A stretch of DNA of 64,000 bases from Eisenbergiella tayi. Lineage in GTDB: Bacteria; Bacillota; Clostridia; Lachnospirales; Lachnospiraceae. The stretch lies in the NCBI RefSeq assembly GCF_001881565.1, contig NZ_MPDJ01000003.1, positions 1 through 64,000 on the forward strand, written 5' to 3'. Of the stretch, positions 8,671 to 17,307 are shown one piece after another (position 1 is the first letter of the stretch; each line of letters starts with the position of its first letter). Below the pieces are notes generated by a model that was given only the letters and a program-made list of their open reading frames with translations, had not been told where the DNA came from and ran no database searches. Made by a program: the position numbers and the translations under genes.

Positions 8671-10947
8671 ATGGCATATATCAGAAATAAAAAAGAGGAA
8701 TTGACAGGCTATCAGGCAAGCAGGGATTTCCGGCCGTCCGTGGATTTACAGTGTGACTTTGTCATGGTTTACGGAATTGACGATACTATGCCGGACCGGA
8801 TCAGGCAGTATCGGGAAAAAGGATATGTGCTCCATCTGATGACCGGTATTGCATGGGGGGAGTACCAGGATTATCTGGACGGTAAATGGGACGGAAGAAA
8901 GCACTGGGACGAGGGGCAGGTGGAAAGAAGCGGCAAAGATGTGATTCATAATCCCACCGTGCCTTACATGGTGCCTACGGTTTCTTTTTCGGAATATCTG
9001 ACGGAGCGCATGAAAATTGCCGTGGACATGGGGGTGGAGGCAATCCATGTGGAAGAGCCGGAATTCTGGGACAGAAGCGGTTATTCGGAGGCTTTCAAAA
9101 GAGAATATGAAATCTATTATAAGGAGCCCTGGAGACCCCAGCATGAGGATTTGGATGTGCAGTACAAATCAGCCAGGCTGAAGGCTTATCTTTACAGCAG
9201 GGCGATAGACCGTGTGAGCGCGGCGCTGAAGGAATACGCGAAGGTGGTCTATAACAGGGATCTTCGGTTTTATGTGCCTACACACAGCCTGCTGAATTAT
9301 ACCCAGTGGAAAATCATGAGCCCGGAGGCTGCACTCATCAACATTCCCACGGTGGACGGCTACATCGCACAGATTTGGACGGGCACGAGCAGGGAGGCCA
9401 ACGTATACGAGGGGGTATACAAGGAGCGTACCTTTGAAACCGCCTATCTGGAATATGGAGTCATGCAGGAGCTGGTGAAGGGAACCGGGCGCAGGATGTG
9501 GTTCCTGAATGATCCCATTGAGGATCTGCCGTCCTATACATGGGAAAATTATGAGTACAATTACAGGAAGACTGCGGCGGCGTCCCTGCTGCATCCGCAT
9601 ATCTGGCATTATGAGATCTGCCCCTGGCCGCACAGGGTATTCGACGGCAGGTATCCCAGGTTCCAGCCCAATATTGCGAAGAAGGATGAAACCAGCTACG
9701 AGACGGACCAGTCCAGGCCGATTCCCGGAAGCTATTCCACCCTGCTTTCCGGCATGTTCCAGCTGTTCGGCGATATGGAACAGAAAGAATTCTGTTTCGA
9801 AGGCGCGGGAGATTCTGTGGGGATATGTATGTCGGACAGCGGCCTGTTCCAGAGGACCTTCCCGGACGGCATTGTAAACGGCAGAAAGCTGGGAGATCGG
9901 TTTGCCATGGCAAAGCACAAAAATACGGGAAATCCGGTGGATGAAGAAGCGGCGGAGGCACTGATGAAGGAAATCCGGGAGGATGAATCGCTGCTGCTCG
10001 ATTTTATCCAGAGCGATGCGTTCCCCCAGTTTTACGGCATGTCGCTGCCGCTGCTGAAATACGGCCTTCCGGTGAGGCCGGTGCAGCTTGACAATGTACG
10101 GCGGTTTGCGGGATATCTGGATACGCTGAAGGTTTTGATCCTCAGCTACGAGTATATAAAACCGGAGGCCCCGGACATCAATACCGCCGTGCTTTCCTGG
10201 GTGATGAACGGAGGAACTCTTCTGTATATCGGGGATGGAAGCGACCCTTTCCACAGAATCGATTCCTGGTGGAGAAAGTCCGGCTATGAGAATCCCGCCC
10301 GGCATCTGTTCCGCCTGGCCGGCATGGAGGAGACGCCGGAGGACGGTGTCTATCCTGCCGGAAATGGAAAAATCGTGGTTTGGAATATGGTTCCTGCCAA
10401 AATCTGCCTCAGCAGAGAGCTGGCGCAGGAATACCGGTATAAGGTGAAGGACGCGCTGGAGAGCCTGGGGCTGTCATGGGAGTTCCGCAATGATCTGACT
10501 CTGCACAGAGGGCCATATATTATTTCCGCGGTTATGGATGAGAGCGTTACGGATGAAAAGAAGGTATGGGAAGGTCTGTTTGCGGATCTGGGTGAGAATG
10601 ATTACCCGGTTATCACGCACAAGGAAATCGGCCCGGATGAAACGGCGCTGCTGTTTGATTTCGATACGATCCGGGAAGAGACGTTCCGTGTGATCGGCAC
10701 CTCCGCCAGAGTGCTGGATGCGCAGACAGATGACGGCGGCTTTCAGTTAAAGCTGAAGACTGCGGATAAAATCAGGGCATATACCAGAGTACGTCTCCCT
10801 CAGAAGGCGGCTGCTGCGTTAGCGGTGGATGAGCAGGGACAGCATGTGCCAATGGAGGTTAATTGGGATGATGCCTCCCGGACCTTGCTGCTGTGCTATG
10901 ACAGCCATTCGGAAGAAGTGACGGTGACCGGCAGGTGGGAGAACTGA
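8671..10947 (+). CDS. Predicted TIM-barrel glycoside hydrolase, family unassigned
   Basis: 758 residues, no signal peptide. The first ~400 residues look like a (beta/alpha)8 barrel: FVMVYGIDD, YVLHLMTGIAWGEYQDY, then GVEAIHVEEPEFWDRSGY, where a Glu of VEEPEF is a plausible acid/base, and later LHPHIWHYEICPWPHRVF. Residues ~465-560 resemble the class I amidotransferase-like trimerisation domain of GH42-type enzymes (LDTLKVLILSYEYIKPE, MNGGTLLYIGDG). A beta-rich C-terminus follows. I could not place it in a known family. It sits between the sugar importer and the GRE activase, so it probably acts on the imported glycan in the cytoplasm. Start: AAGGAAGGGAAAAAA before ATG. Confidence 0.72.
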   Translation: MAYIRNKKEELTGYQASRDFRPSVDLQCDFVMVYGIDDTMPDRIRQYREKGYVLHLMTGIAWGEYQDYLDGKWDGRKHWDEGQVERSGKDVIHNPTVPYMVPTVSFSEYLTERMKIAVDMGVEAIHVEEPEFWDRSGYSEAFKREYEIYYKEPWRPQHEDLDVQYKSARLKAYLYSRAIDRVSAALKEYAKVVYNRDLRFYVPTHSLLNYTQWKIMSPEAALINIPTVDGYIAQIWTGTSREANVYEGVYKERTFETAYLEYGVMQELVKGTGRRMWFLNDPIEDLPSYTWENYEYNYRKTAAASLLHPHIWHYEICPWPHRVFDGRYPRFQPNIAKKDETSYETDQSRPIPGSYSTLLSGMFQLFGDMEQKEFCFEGAGDSVGICMSDSGLFQRTFPDGIVNGRKLGDRFAMAKHKNTGNPVDEEAAEALMKEIREDESLLLDFIQSDAFPQFYGMSLPLLKYGLPVRPVQLDNVRRFAGYLDTLKVLILSYEYIKPEAPDINTAVLSWVMNGGTLLYIGDGSDPFHRIDSWWRKSGYENPARHLFRLAGMEETPEDGVYPAGNGKIVVWNMVPAKICLSRELAQEYRYKVKDALESLGLSWEFRNDLTLHRGPYIISAVMDESVTDEKKVWEGLFADLGENDYPVITHKEIGPDETALLFDFDTIREETFRVIGTSARVLDAQTDDGGFQLKLKTADKIRAYTRVRLPQKAAAALAVDEQGQHVPMEVNWDDASRTLLLCYDSHSEEVTVTGRWEN

Positions 10948-10962
10948 GGACAGGAGCAGAGG

Positions 10963-11829
10963 ATGCAGACAGTTAATATTTTCAATATACAGCATTTTTC
11001 CGTGCATGACGGGCCGGGTGTGAGAACCGTGGTATTTTTTAAAGGCTGCAATCTTCACTGCCGGTGGTGCCATAACCCGGAATCCATTCATAAGGAAAAG
11101 GAAATCCTGCTGTATCCGGATCGGTGCATCGGCTGCGGGGCATGCGTAAAACAGTGCCCCGCAGGAGCGCACAGCTTTACGGAGGGCGGGCACAGGATAG
11201 ACAGGAATAAGTGTATCCATTGTTTCCGCTGCTGTGAGGAATGCTATGCCGACGCGCTTGTATGCGTGGGGGAAGAGACGGATACGGAAACGGTTATGGA
11301 TGAAATCCGGCGGAATAAAGGATACTTCGACCATTCGGGAGGAGGTGTGACCTTTTCCGGAGGGGAATGCATGCTGCAGACAGAACCGCTTCTGGAGTTG
11401 CTGAAAAGCTGCAGAAGGGAAGGGATCCATACGGCGGTGGACACGGCGGGAAACGTGCCATGGTCTTCCCTGGAAGAGGTGCTGCCCTGGACCGATCTGT
11501 TTTTATACGATATCAAGGCGTTTGATCCTAAGGTACATAAAGCCTGTACCGGCGTCACCAATGAAAGGATTCTCGAGAACTTCAGGAGTCTGGCGGACCG
11601 CGGCGCTGTCGTCACGGTAAGGATACCCTATGTACCGGAGCTGAATGGGACACAGCTGGAAGGAATTGCCTCTTTTCTCTCCGGATATCCGCAGATAAGG
11701 GCCGAGCTGCTGCCCTATCACAGTATGGGAAATTCCAAGTACCATGCTTTGGAGGAGACATTTTTTGCAGGGACGGCGCCGGATAAAAAAGCGGTGGAAC
11801 AGTTAAAAAAGAAATATCATTTTTATTGA
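10963..11829 (+). CDS. Glycyl radical enzyme activase (radical SAM), module A
   Basis: 288 residues. The radical SAM motif CxxxCxxC is C29-C33-C36 (GCNLHCRWC). It is followed by a ferredoxin-like insert with two Cys-rich sets (C55IGCGACVKQC65 and CIHCFRCCEEC), as in activases of the PflA family that carry two extra 4Fe-4S clusters. The SAM-binding GGE motif is FSGGECMLQ. It would use S-adenosylmethionine to install the glycyl radical on the enzyme encoded 17 bases downstream. Start ATG has GGACAGGAGCAGAGG upstream, and the gene is 15 bases after the hydrolase stop. Confidence 0.95.
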   Translation: MQTVNIFNIQHFSVHDGPGVRTVVFFKGCNLHCRWCHNPESIHKEKEILLYPDRCIGCGACVKQCPAGAHSFTEGGHRIDRNKCIHCFRCCEECYADALVCVGEETDTETVMDEIRRNKGYFDHSGGGVTFSGGECMLQTEPLLELLKSCRREGIHTAVDTAGNVPWSSLEEVLPWTDLFLYDIKAFDPKVHKACTGVTNERILENFRSLADRGAVVTVRIPYVPELNGTQLEGIASFLSGYPQIRAELLPYHSMGNSKYHALEETFFAGTAPDKKAVEQLKKKYHFY

Positions 11830-11846
11830 GTTTAGGAAGGAGGAGA

Positions 11847-14036
11847 ATGGTGAACACAGAAAAAGTAAAAATGTCTCCGTTATACCTGACCTTAATCAGA
11901 CAGCTACATCAGGATAAGGTGGAGATTAATGACAGAAAAATCGGGCGGCTCGGTTCGATTGATATCGATGATCACGGATTTATCGACTTCCCGGAATTCC
12001 ATTTTGAACCGGAGGTGTGTGAGGATGGTCTGGTGCACGGCTGTGCGCTGATAGGGAAAAACTTCCGCCGGTTTCTCAATGAGATGCCCAAATATATCAA
12101 CAGAAGCAGCGCGCTGGCCTGCTGCTGGGTGGGTACCCTGGATCGGTTCATGCCTCTGAGGCTGGCGGAGGAAGACAGACCTGCGCAGCTTCAGGAGACC
12201 ATCCGCAAATACAGAATTACGCAGGCAGGCTTCGGCGGCATGAATCATCTGTGCCCCGACACGGAAATCGGCCTGAGGCTGGGCTGGAAGGGGCTGCTGG
12301 ATAAAATAAGGTATTACAGGAAGAGAAACAACCCGGCGGATCCTGATTTTTATGAAGGGGAGGAACAGCTGGTGCTGGGAATCCTGGAGTGGGTGAAGGC
12401 CCATCAGCTGCTGGCCGAACAGCTGGCCCGGGAAGAAACGGATCCCTTCCGGAAGGAAAATTATGAGGCGATAGCGGCGGTGAACGAAGCGCTGTGTTTC
12501 AGGGCTCCTGAGACATTCCGTGAGGCCGTTCAGTTCCTCGCCCATTTCCAGTCTGTGGACAGGACTTATTGCGGAGGAGGCGCGCTGGGGTCTCTGGATA
12601 CCCTGTTGGAGGAATATTTTGAAAGGGATACGGCAAAAGGGATTCTGACGGAGGAAGAGGCCGTATGGATGATCGCCAGCCTGTTTTTTAATGATACACA
12701 CTATACCCAGATAGGGGGACTCACCCCGGCGGGAGACAGGGAGGTGACAAGCAGGCTTTCCTTTGTTATCCTGGATGCCATGCACCTTCTGCAGATTCCC
12801 ACGAATCTGGCCGTCCGCGTCCATGCGCCGGTGCCGGGACAGACGGAAGAAGCGGAAATCCTTCTGAAACGGGCGGTGGAGTATACGCTGGAGGACGGCA
12901 GCGGCGTCTGCTATTCCCTGGAAAAGGGAATCAGTGAAGGTTTTGCGAAAAACGGGTTTCCCCTGGAGCTGGGCCGGATGCGTGTGAAATGCGGCTGCAA
13001 CTGGGTTGCCATTCCCGGAAGGGAATATCCGCTTCAGGATGTGACCAGAGTCAACATGGCTGTGGCACTGCACTATGCGCTGGAGGATCTGGAAGCGGAG
13101 GGGGAATATACGACGGAACGTCTGTGGGAGCTTTTCTGCACCCATCTGGGAATTATGGTGGATTGTATCAAGAAAGGCTATGACAGACATTACGAGGTGA
13201 TGCAGAAGGGAATGCCGGAAATTGTGCTGAATCTGTTTATGCACGGCCCGATGGAACGGGGACTCAACTGCTCCAACGGCGGCGTGGATATCCTGGATCT
13301 GAATATCGACGGAATTGCCCTTGCCACCACGGCGGATTCCTTTGCCGCGATTGAGCAGAGAGTGGTACAGGAAGGAAAGATCACATGGGAAAGACTCTTT
13401 GAACTGCTTCATACCAATTATGAAGGAGCGGAGAGGGAACGGCTGATGCTGAAAAATATCAGGCGGTACGGCTCGCCCCAGTCAGCGGCTGAAGCATGGG
13501 CGCTGAGAATCAGGGACTATTATGTGAAAATCTGCAAGGAGACTCCGACGCCTGAGCATCATCTGATGATTGTCCCCGGCATGTTTTCCCATGGGGACGT
13601 GTACGCCTATGGAAAGAACCTGGAGGCCACACCCAACGGCAGGTTTGCGGGGGATCCCATTTCCCATTCCTCCGAACCGGATCCGGGATTTGCGAGAGGC
13701 CTTGATACCTTTTCCCCCGCGCTGAAGGCCAACGCGGTGGCTGTTACGCAGCCCGGCTATGGAAACTCCGCACCGCTGCATCTGGATATCGATACCGGAC
13801 TTGTGGAAAACGAAGGCGGGGCCGACGCGCTCGTGGCATTGATTCATGCGCATGAACAGGCGGGCGGGACATTAATAAATATGAACTGCATTTCGAAAGA
13901 AAAGCTGTTAAAAGCGCATGAGGATCCGAAGGCCTATCCGGATTTGGTGGTACGTGTGACAGGATATTCCGCATTTTTTGCTTCTCTGTCAAAGGAATAC
14001 AGGCAGCAGATCGTGGATCGTTTCCTGGCGGAATAA
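11847..14036 (+). CDS. Glycyl radical enzyme of unknown substrate, module A
   Basis: 729 residues of the pyruvate formate-lyase-like superfamily. The C-terminal glycyl radical motif is RVTGYSAFF (radical Gly706). The active-site Cys lies in RMRVKCGCNW; by alignment with GCVE of the diol dehydratase-like group, Cys384 is the thiyl residue. The catalytic Glu two residues later in that group is Trp386 here, so this is not a standard diol, choline or hydroxyproline lyase. The start at 11847 has GGAAGGAGGAG upstream; a longer reading overlapping the activase is unlikely. Context of sugar importer and alpha-mannosidases suggests a sugar-derived or glycan-linked substrate. Closely similar to the enzyme in module B. 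Confidence 0.93.
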   Translation: MVNTEKVKMSPLYLTLIRQLHQDKVEINDRKIGRLGSIDIDDHGFIDFPEFHFEPEVCEDGLVHGCALIGKNFRRFLNEMPKYINRSSALACCWVGTLDRFMPLRLAEEDRPAQLQETIRKYRITQAGFGGMNHLCPDTEIGLRLGWKGLLDKIRYYRKRNNPADPDFYEGEEQLVLGILEWVKAHQLLAEQLAREETDPFRKENYEAIAAVNEALCFRAPETFREAVQFLAHFQSVDRTYCGGGALGSLDTLLEEYFERDTAKGILTEEEAVWMIASLFFNDTHYTQIGGLTPAGDREVTSRLSFVILDAMHLLQIPTNLAVRVHAPVPGQTEEAEILLKRAVEYTLEDGSGVCYSLEKGISEGFAKNGFPLELGRMRVKCGCNWVAIPGREYPLQDVTRVNMAVALHYALEDLEAEGEYTTERLWELFCTHLGIMVDCIKKGYDRHYEVMQKGMPEIVLNLFMHGPMERGLNCSNGGVDILDLNIDGIALATTADSFAAIEQRVVQEGKITWERLFELLHTNYEGAERERLMLKNIRRYGSPQSAAEAWALRIRDYYVKICKETPTPEHHLMIVPGMFSHGDVYAYGKNLEATPNGRFAGDPISHSSEPDPGFARGLDTFSPALKANAVAVTQPGYGNSAPLHLDIDTGLVENEGGADALVALIHAHEQAGGTLINMNCISKEKLLKAHEDPKAYPDLVVRVTGYSAFFASLSKEYRQQIVDRFLAE

Positions 14037-14058
14037 AGGAAGAGAATACAGACAGGGT

Positions 14059-14088
14059 GAGGAGCGCTCCTTTTCGCTCCTCCCTTTT
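14059..14088 (+). terminator. Intercistronic hairpin after the module A GRE gene
   Basis: GAGGAGCG and CGCTCCTC flank an 8-base loop, followed by CCTTTT. A weak or attenuating terminator that would lower expression of the two mannosidase genes relative to the GRE. Confidence 0.55.
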
Positions 14089-14102
14089 GTAAAGCGCTTT
14101 TG
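14089..14102 (+). promoter_or_regulatory. Possible cre (CcpA) site
   Basis: GTAAAGCGCTTTTG contains the perfect palindrome AAAGCGCTTT, close to the core of catabolite-responsive elements, just upstream of the first alpha-mannosidase. The outer bases do not match the consensus well, so this is tentative. Confidence 0.3.
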
Positions 14103-14120
14103 GGCGCGGACAGGAGAGAG

Positions 14121-17100
14121 ATGGGGATAATGAACGCAGAATGGCGGGACAGGGTAAAACACTGGCTCCGCACGTTAAAAGATGATTTTTATGAGCCTTT
14201 GGGGGAACTGGCATGGGAGGCATTTCCCACCATGGAATATCTAACACAGGAGGAAGCGCTTCAGGGAGCGTTTGCACCGGTGAAGCCCGGTTTTACTTGG
14301 GGAAAGACCTATGAATACTGCTGGTTTAAAGGTAGTCTGACAGTGCCGGAAAGAGCGGCGGGGGAAAGAATTGTCATGAACCTGCAGCCGGGAGGGGAAT
14401 CGGCGCTTTTTGTGAACGGAAAAGCTTTCGGGACTTATCGGGCGTCCTGGGTGGATCAGCCGCATCAGTTCATGGAAGACAATATCCTTACGGTGTCCGG
14501 CAGGCCGGGGGAACGTTTTGAGATCCTGATGGAAACCTATGCCGGGCATTACTTCCCGGAATCGCCCACAGGAGGCTGCTGTACCGGGCCTGTGCTGCCC
14601 GGTGCCTATACGGATCCCAAACGGGAGGGGGAGAGATGCACGCTGGGGCTTTGCACCTTCGGCATCTGGAATGAAACGGCTTATCAGCTGTTTATAGATG
14701 CAGATACCCTGAACAGACTGCTCGCCGTGCTGGATGAAAATTCGCTGCGCGCGGCAAAAATTGCAAAGGCCCTGGAGCAGTTCACGCTGACCGTGGATTT
14801 TGAACAGGGAAGGGAAGAGAGAATCCGTTCCTATGAAAAGGCGAGAGAAGAACTGCAGCCGCTGCTGAAAGCGGAAAACGGATCCACGGCTCCCTGCTTT
14901 TATGCCATAGGAAATGCCCATCTTGATTTGGCATGGCTGTGGCCAATGGCGGAAACCTATCGGAAAACGGAACGGACCTTCGCGGCACAGCTCAGGCTGC
15001 TGGAGGAATATCCGGAATATAAATTCCTGCAGAGCCAACCGGCTTCCTATGAAATGTGCCGCAAAAATTATCCGGAGCTGTTCGAACGGATCCGGGACGC
15101 CATCCAAAAAGGCAGATGGATAGCGGAAGGCGCCATGTGGGTGGAGCCGGATACCAATATGGCGGGCGGCGAAGCGCTGATCCGGCAGCTGGTGCACGGC
15201 AAAAGATATTATAAAGAGGTGCTGGGCACAGAGAGCGAAGTGCTGTGGCTTCCGGACACCTTCGGCTATACGGCGGCCCTGCCACAGATATTAAAAGGCT
15301 GCGGCGTAAAATATCTTGTGACACAGAAGATATTTTGGTCTTATAATGAAGGGGACCCCTTTCCTTATCATTATTTCAACTGGGAAGGCATGGACGGAAC
15401 AAAGATCGTTTCCTTCCTTCCCACAAGCTATACCTACAGGACGGATCCGGAAGAAATAAACAATATCTGGAACAACCGGACACAGAAACAGGATCTGGAC
15501 GCATTTCTGCTTCCTTATGGCTACGGCGACGGAGGCGGCGGCCCTTCCCGCGATTTCATCGAGTATGCGAAACGCCAGGAGAATCTGGAAGGCGGCGCGA
15601 AGGTGAAGATGGCCGGCCCGGGAGAATTTTTCAGGGATATGGAAAAACAGGGAGGCCCTGTACATACCTATGTGGGAGAACTTTATTTCAGCGCCCACAG
15701 AGGAACCTATACCTCACAGGCGAGGACCAAGCAGTATAACCGGAAATGTGAGCTGGCGCTCCGGGAAATGGAGATGTGGGGTGCCCTGGCGGAGGCGAAG
15801 GGAATTCCCTATGAACGGGATAAAGCGGACGCGCTCTGGAAGGAGCTGCTGCTGCATCAGTTCCATGATATTCTTCCCGGCTCTTCCATCGCAAGGGTTT
15901 ATGAGGAAGCGGAGAAGGCGCTGGGGGCCGTGCTTACGGATGCCGGCAAGCTGGCGGAGGGATCGGCAAAGGCGCTGACGGATCAGAGTGCAGGGGAAGC
16001 TGTCACGGTCTTTAATTCTCTTGGCTTTGCACGAAAAGAGCTTGTTTCCCTTCCGGAATGCTTTGCCTCCGGCGCGGAAACGGCAGACGGGGAACCGATT
16101 CCGGTACAGGCGGCGCAGGGAACCGTAAAAGCTCTGGTGACCATCCCTTCCTGCGGAGCCGTGACACTGGTTCCGTGCGAAACAGCCGAAAGCCTGCCTG
16201 AGGGCGCGTCAATTGCCGTGACGGAGGACGGGTATCGTATGGAAAATGCCCTGATAGCTGCAGAGATCAATAGGAACGGTGAAGTTACCAGCTTTGTTCT
16301 GAAGGGATCCGGCAGAGAATTTGCTGCCTCGCCCATGAACCGGTTCCGCATGTACAAGGATGTGCCGCGTATGTTCGATGCCTGGGATATTGATTCCAAC
16401 TATGTGGATCAGGAGGTGGAAGCGGCAGCCGACATAACCACGGAGATCATCGAGGAAGGCCTGGAGGCCGTGCTGAGGGTAAAAGGAAGAATCGGCAGCT
16501 CTTTCTATACCCAGGATATCCGGCTGCGTGCGGACAGCAGAAGGCTGGAATTCGAAACGGAGATCGACTGGAGGGAACTGCACAGGCTTCTGAAGACGGT
16601 ATTTCCGGTTGATGTGTATGCGGAAAACGGGATCAATGAAATCCAGTTTGGTTATGTGCAGCGACCCACACATCGTTCCAGACAATACGACAAAGACCGC
16701 TTTGAGGTATGCAACCACCGTTACAGCGCTCTTTGCGACGGCTCCCACGGCGCCGCGGTACTCAATGACTGTAAGTACGGGATCAGCATGAACGCAAATG
16801 CACTGGAATTAACACTGCTGCGCGCAGCCGCCAGCCCGGAAATGCGTGCGGACAACAAAATCCACCGTTTTACCTATGGGTTTACGGTGTGGGAAGGAAG
16901 CTTTACGGACAGCGATGTGGTAAGGCAGGGGTATGAACTCAATGTGAAACCGCTGGTCACAGCAGGAAGCACAAAAACCTTTCGTGCAGTTCAGGTGGAA
17001 AAAGAAAATGTGATCCTGGACACTCTGAAACCGGCAGAGGATGGAAGCGGGGATCTGATTCTCCGCCTGTATGAGTCTAAGAAGGCATCGGTAAGCACTC

Positions 17101-17255
17101 GCGTGGAATTCAGTTTCGGCTGCTGCAGGGCTTATCTGTGTGATATGCTGGAAAATGCGGAAGAGGAAATTCCAATGGAAAACGGGGGTATCCGGCTGGA
17201 ATTCAAGGCTTTTGAGGTAAAAACCGTCAGGGTTCAGACCGGTCTGCATACCTGA
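14121..17255 (+). CDS. GH38 alpha-mannosidase (first copy)
   Basis: About 1044 residues, no signal peptide, so cytoplasmic. An N-terminal beta-sandwich (FTWGKTYEYCWFKGSLTVPE) precedes the GH38 catalytic domain. Zinc ligands sit in NAHLDLAW (H267, D269), and the catalytic nucleophile Asp379 is in WLPDTFGYTAALPQI. A mid helical region with LLLHQFHDILPGSS and beta-sandwich C-terminal domains follow, as in the family. Retaining hydrolysis of alpha-mannosides is expected; linkage is not predictable. Start is 14121 or 14130: AGGAG lies 4 bases before the first ATG and 13 before the second. It follows the GRE gene by about 85 bases. Confidence 0.93.
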   Translation: MGIMNAEWRDRVKHWLRTLKDDFYEPLGELAWEAFPTMEYLTQEEALQGAFAPVKPGFTWGKTYEYCWFKGSLTVPERAAGERIVMNLQPGGESALFVNGKAFGTYRASWVDQPHQFMEDNILTVSGRPGERFEILMETYAGHYFPESPTGGCCTGPVLPGAYTDPKREGERCTLGLCTFGIWNETAYQLFIDADTLNRLLAVLDENSLRAAKIAKALEQFTLTVDFEQGREERIRSYEKAREELQPLLKAENGSTAPCFYAIGNAHLDLAWLWPMAETYRKTERTFAAQLRLLEEYPEYKFLQSQPASYEMCRKNYPELFERIRDAIQKGRWIAEGAMWVEPDTNMAGGEALIRQLVHGKRYYKEVLGTESEVLWLPDTFGYTAALPQILKGCGVKYLVTQKIFWSYNEGDPFPYHYFNWEGMDGTKIVSFLPTSYTYRTDPEEINNIWNNRTQKQDLDAFLLPYGYGDGGGGPSRDFIEYAKRQENLEGGAKVKMAGPGEFFRDMEKQGGPVHTYVGELYFSAHRGTYTSQARTKQYNRKCELALREMEMWGALAEAKGIPYERDKADALWKELLLHQFHDILPGSSIARVYEEAEKALGAVLTDAGKLAEGSAKALTDQSAGEAVTVFNSLGFARKELVSLPECFASGAETADGEPIPVQAAQGTVKALVTIPSCGAVTLVPCETAESLPEGASIAVTEDGYRMENALIAAEINRNGEVTSFVLKGSGREFAASPMNRFRMYKDVPRMFDAWDIDSNYVDQEVEAAADITTEIIEEGLEAVLRVKGRIGSSFYTQDIRLRADSRRLEFETEIDWRELHRLLKTVFPVDVYAENGINEIQFGYVQRPTHRSRQYDKDRFEVCNHRYSALCDGSHGAAVLNDCKYGISMNANALELTLLRAAASPEMRADNKIHRFTYGFTVWEGSFTDSDVVRQGYELNVKPLVTAGSTKTFRAVQVEKENVILDTLKPAEDGSGDLILRLYESKKASVSTRVEFSFGCCRAYLCDMLENAEEEIPMENGGIRLEFKAFEVKTVRVQTGLHT

Positions 17256-17307
17256 CGCAGGACGAGACAAACGAAATAACTTTTATAAACATAGGGAGGG
17301 AAAGAAA

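Noticed and set aside
11904..13412. Long minus-strand open frame opposite the module A GRE gene
   Set aside because: It lies wholly antisense to a well-supported gene, has no ribosome site or family features, and is explained by codon bias of the real gene. The same applies to the long antisense frames at 9169-10305, 20307-21635, 17773-18651 and 25381-26505.
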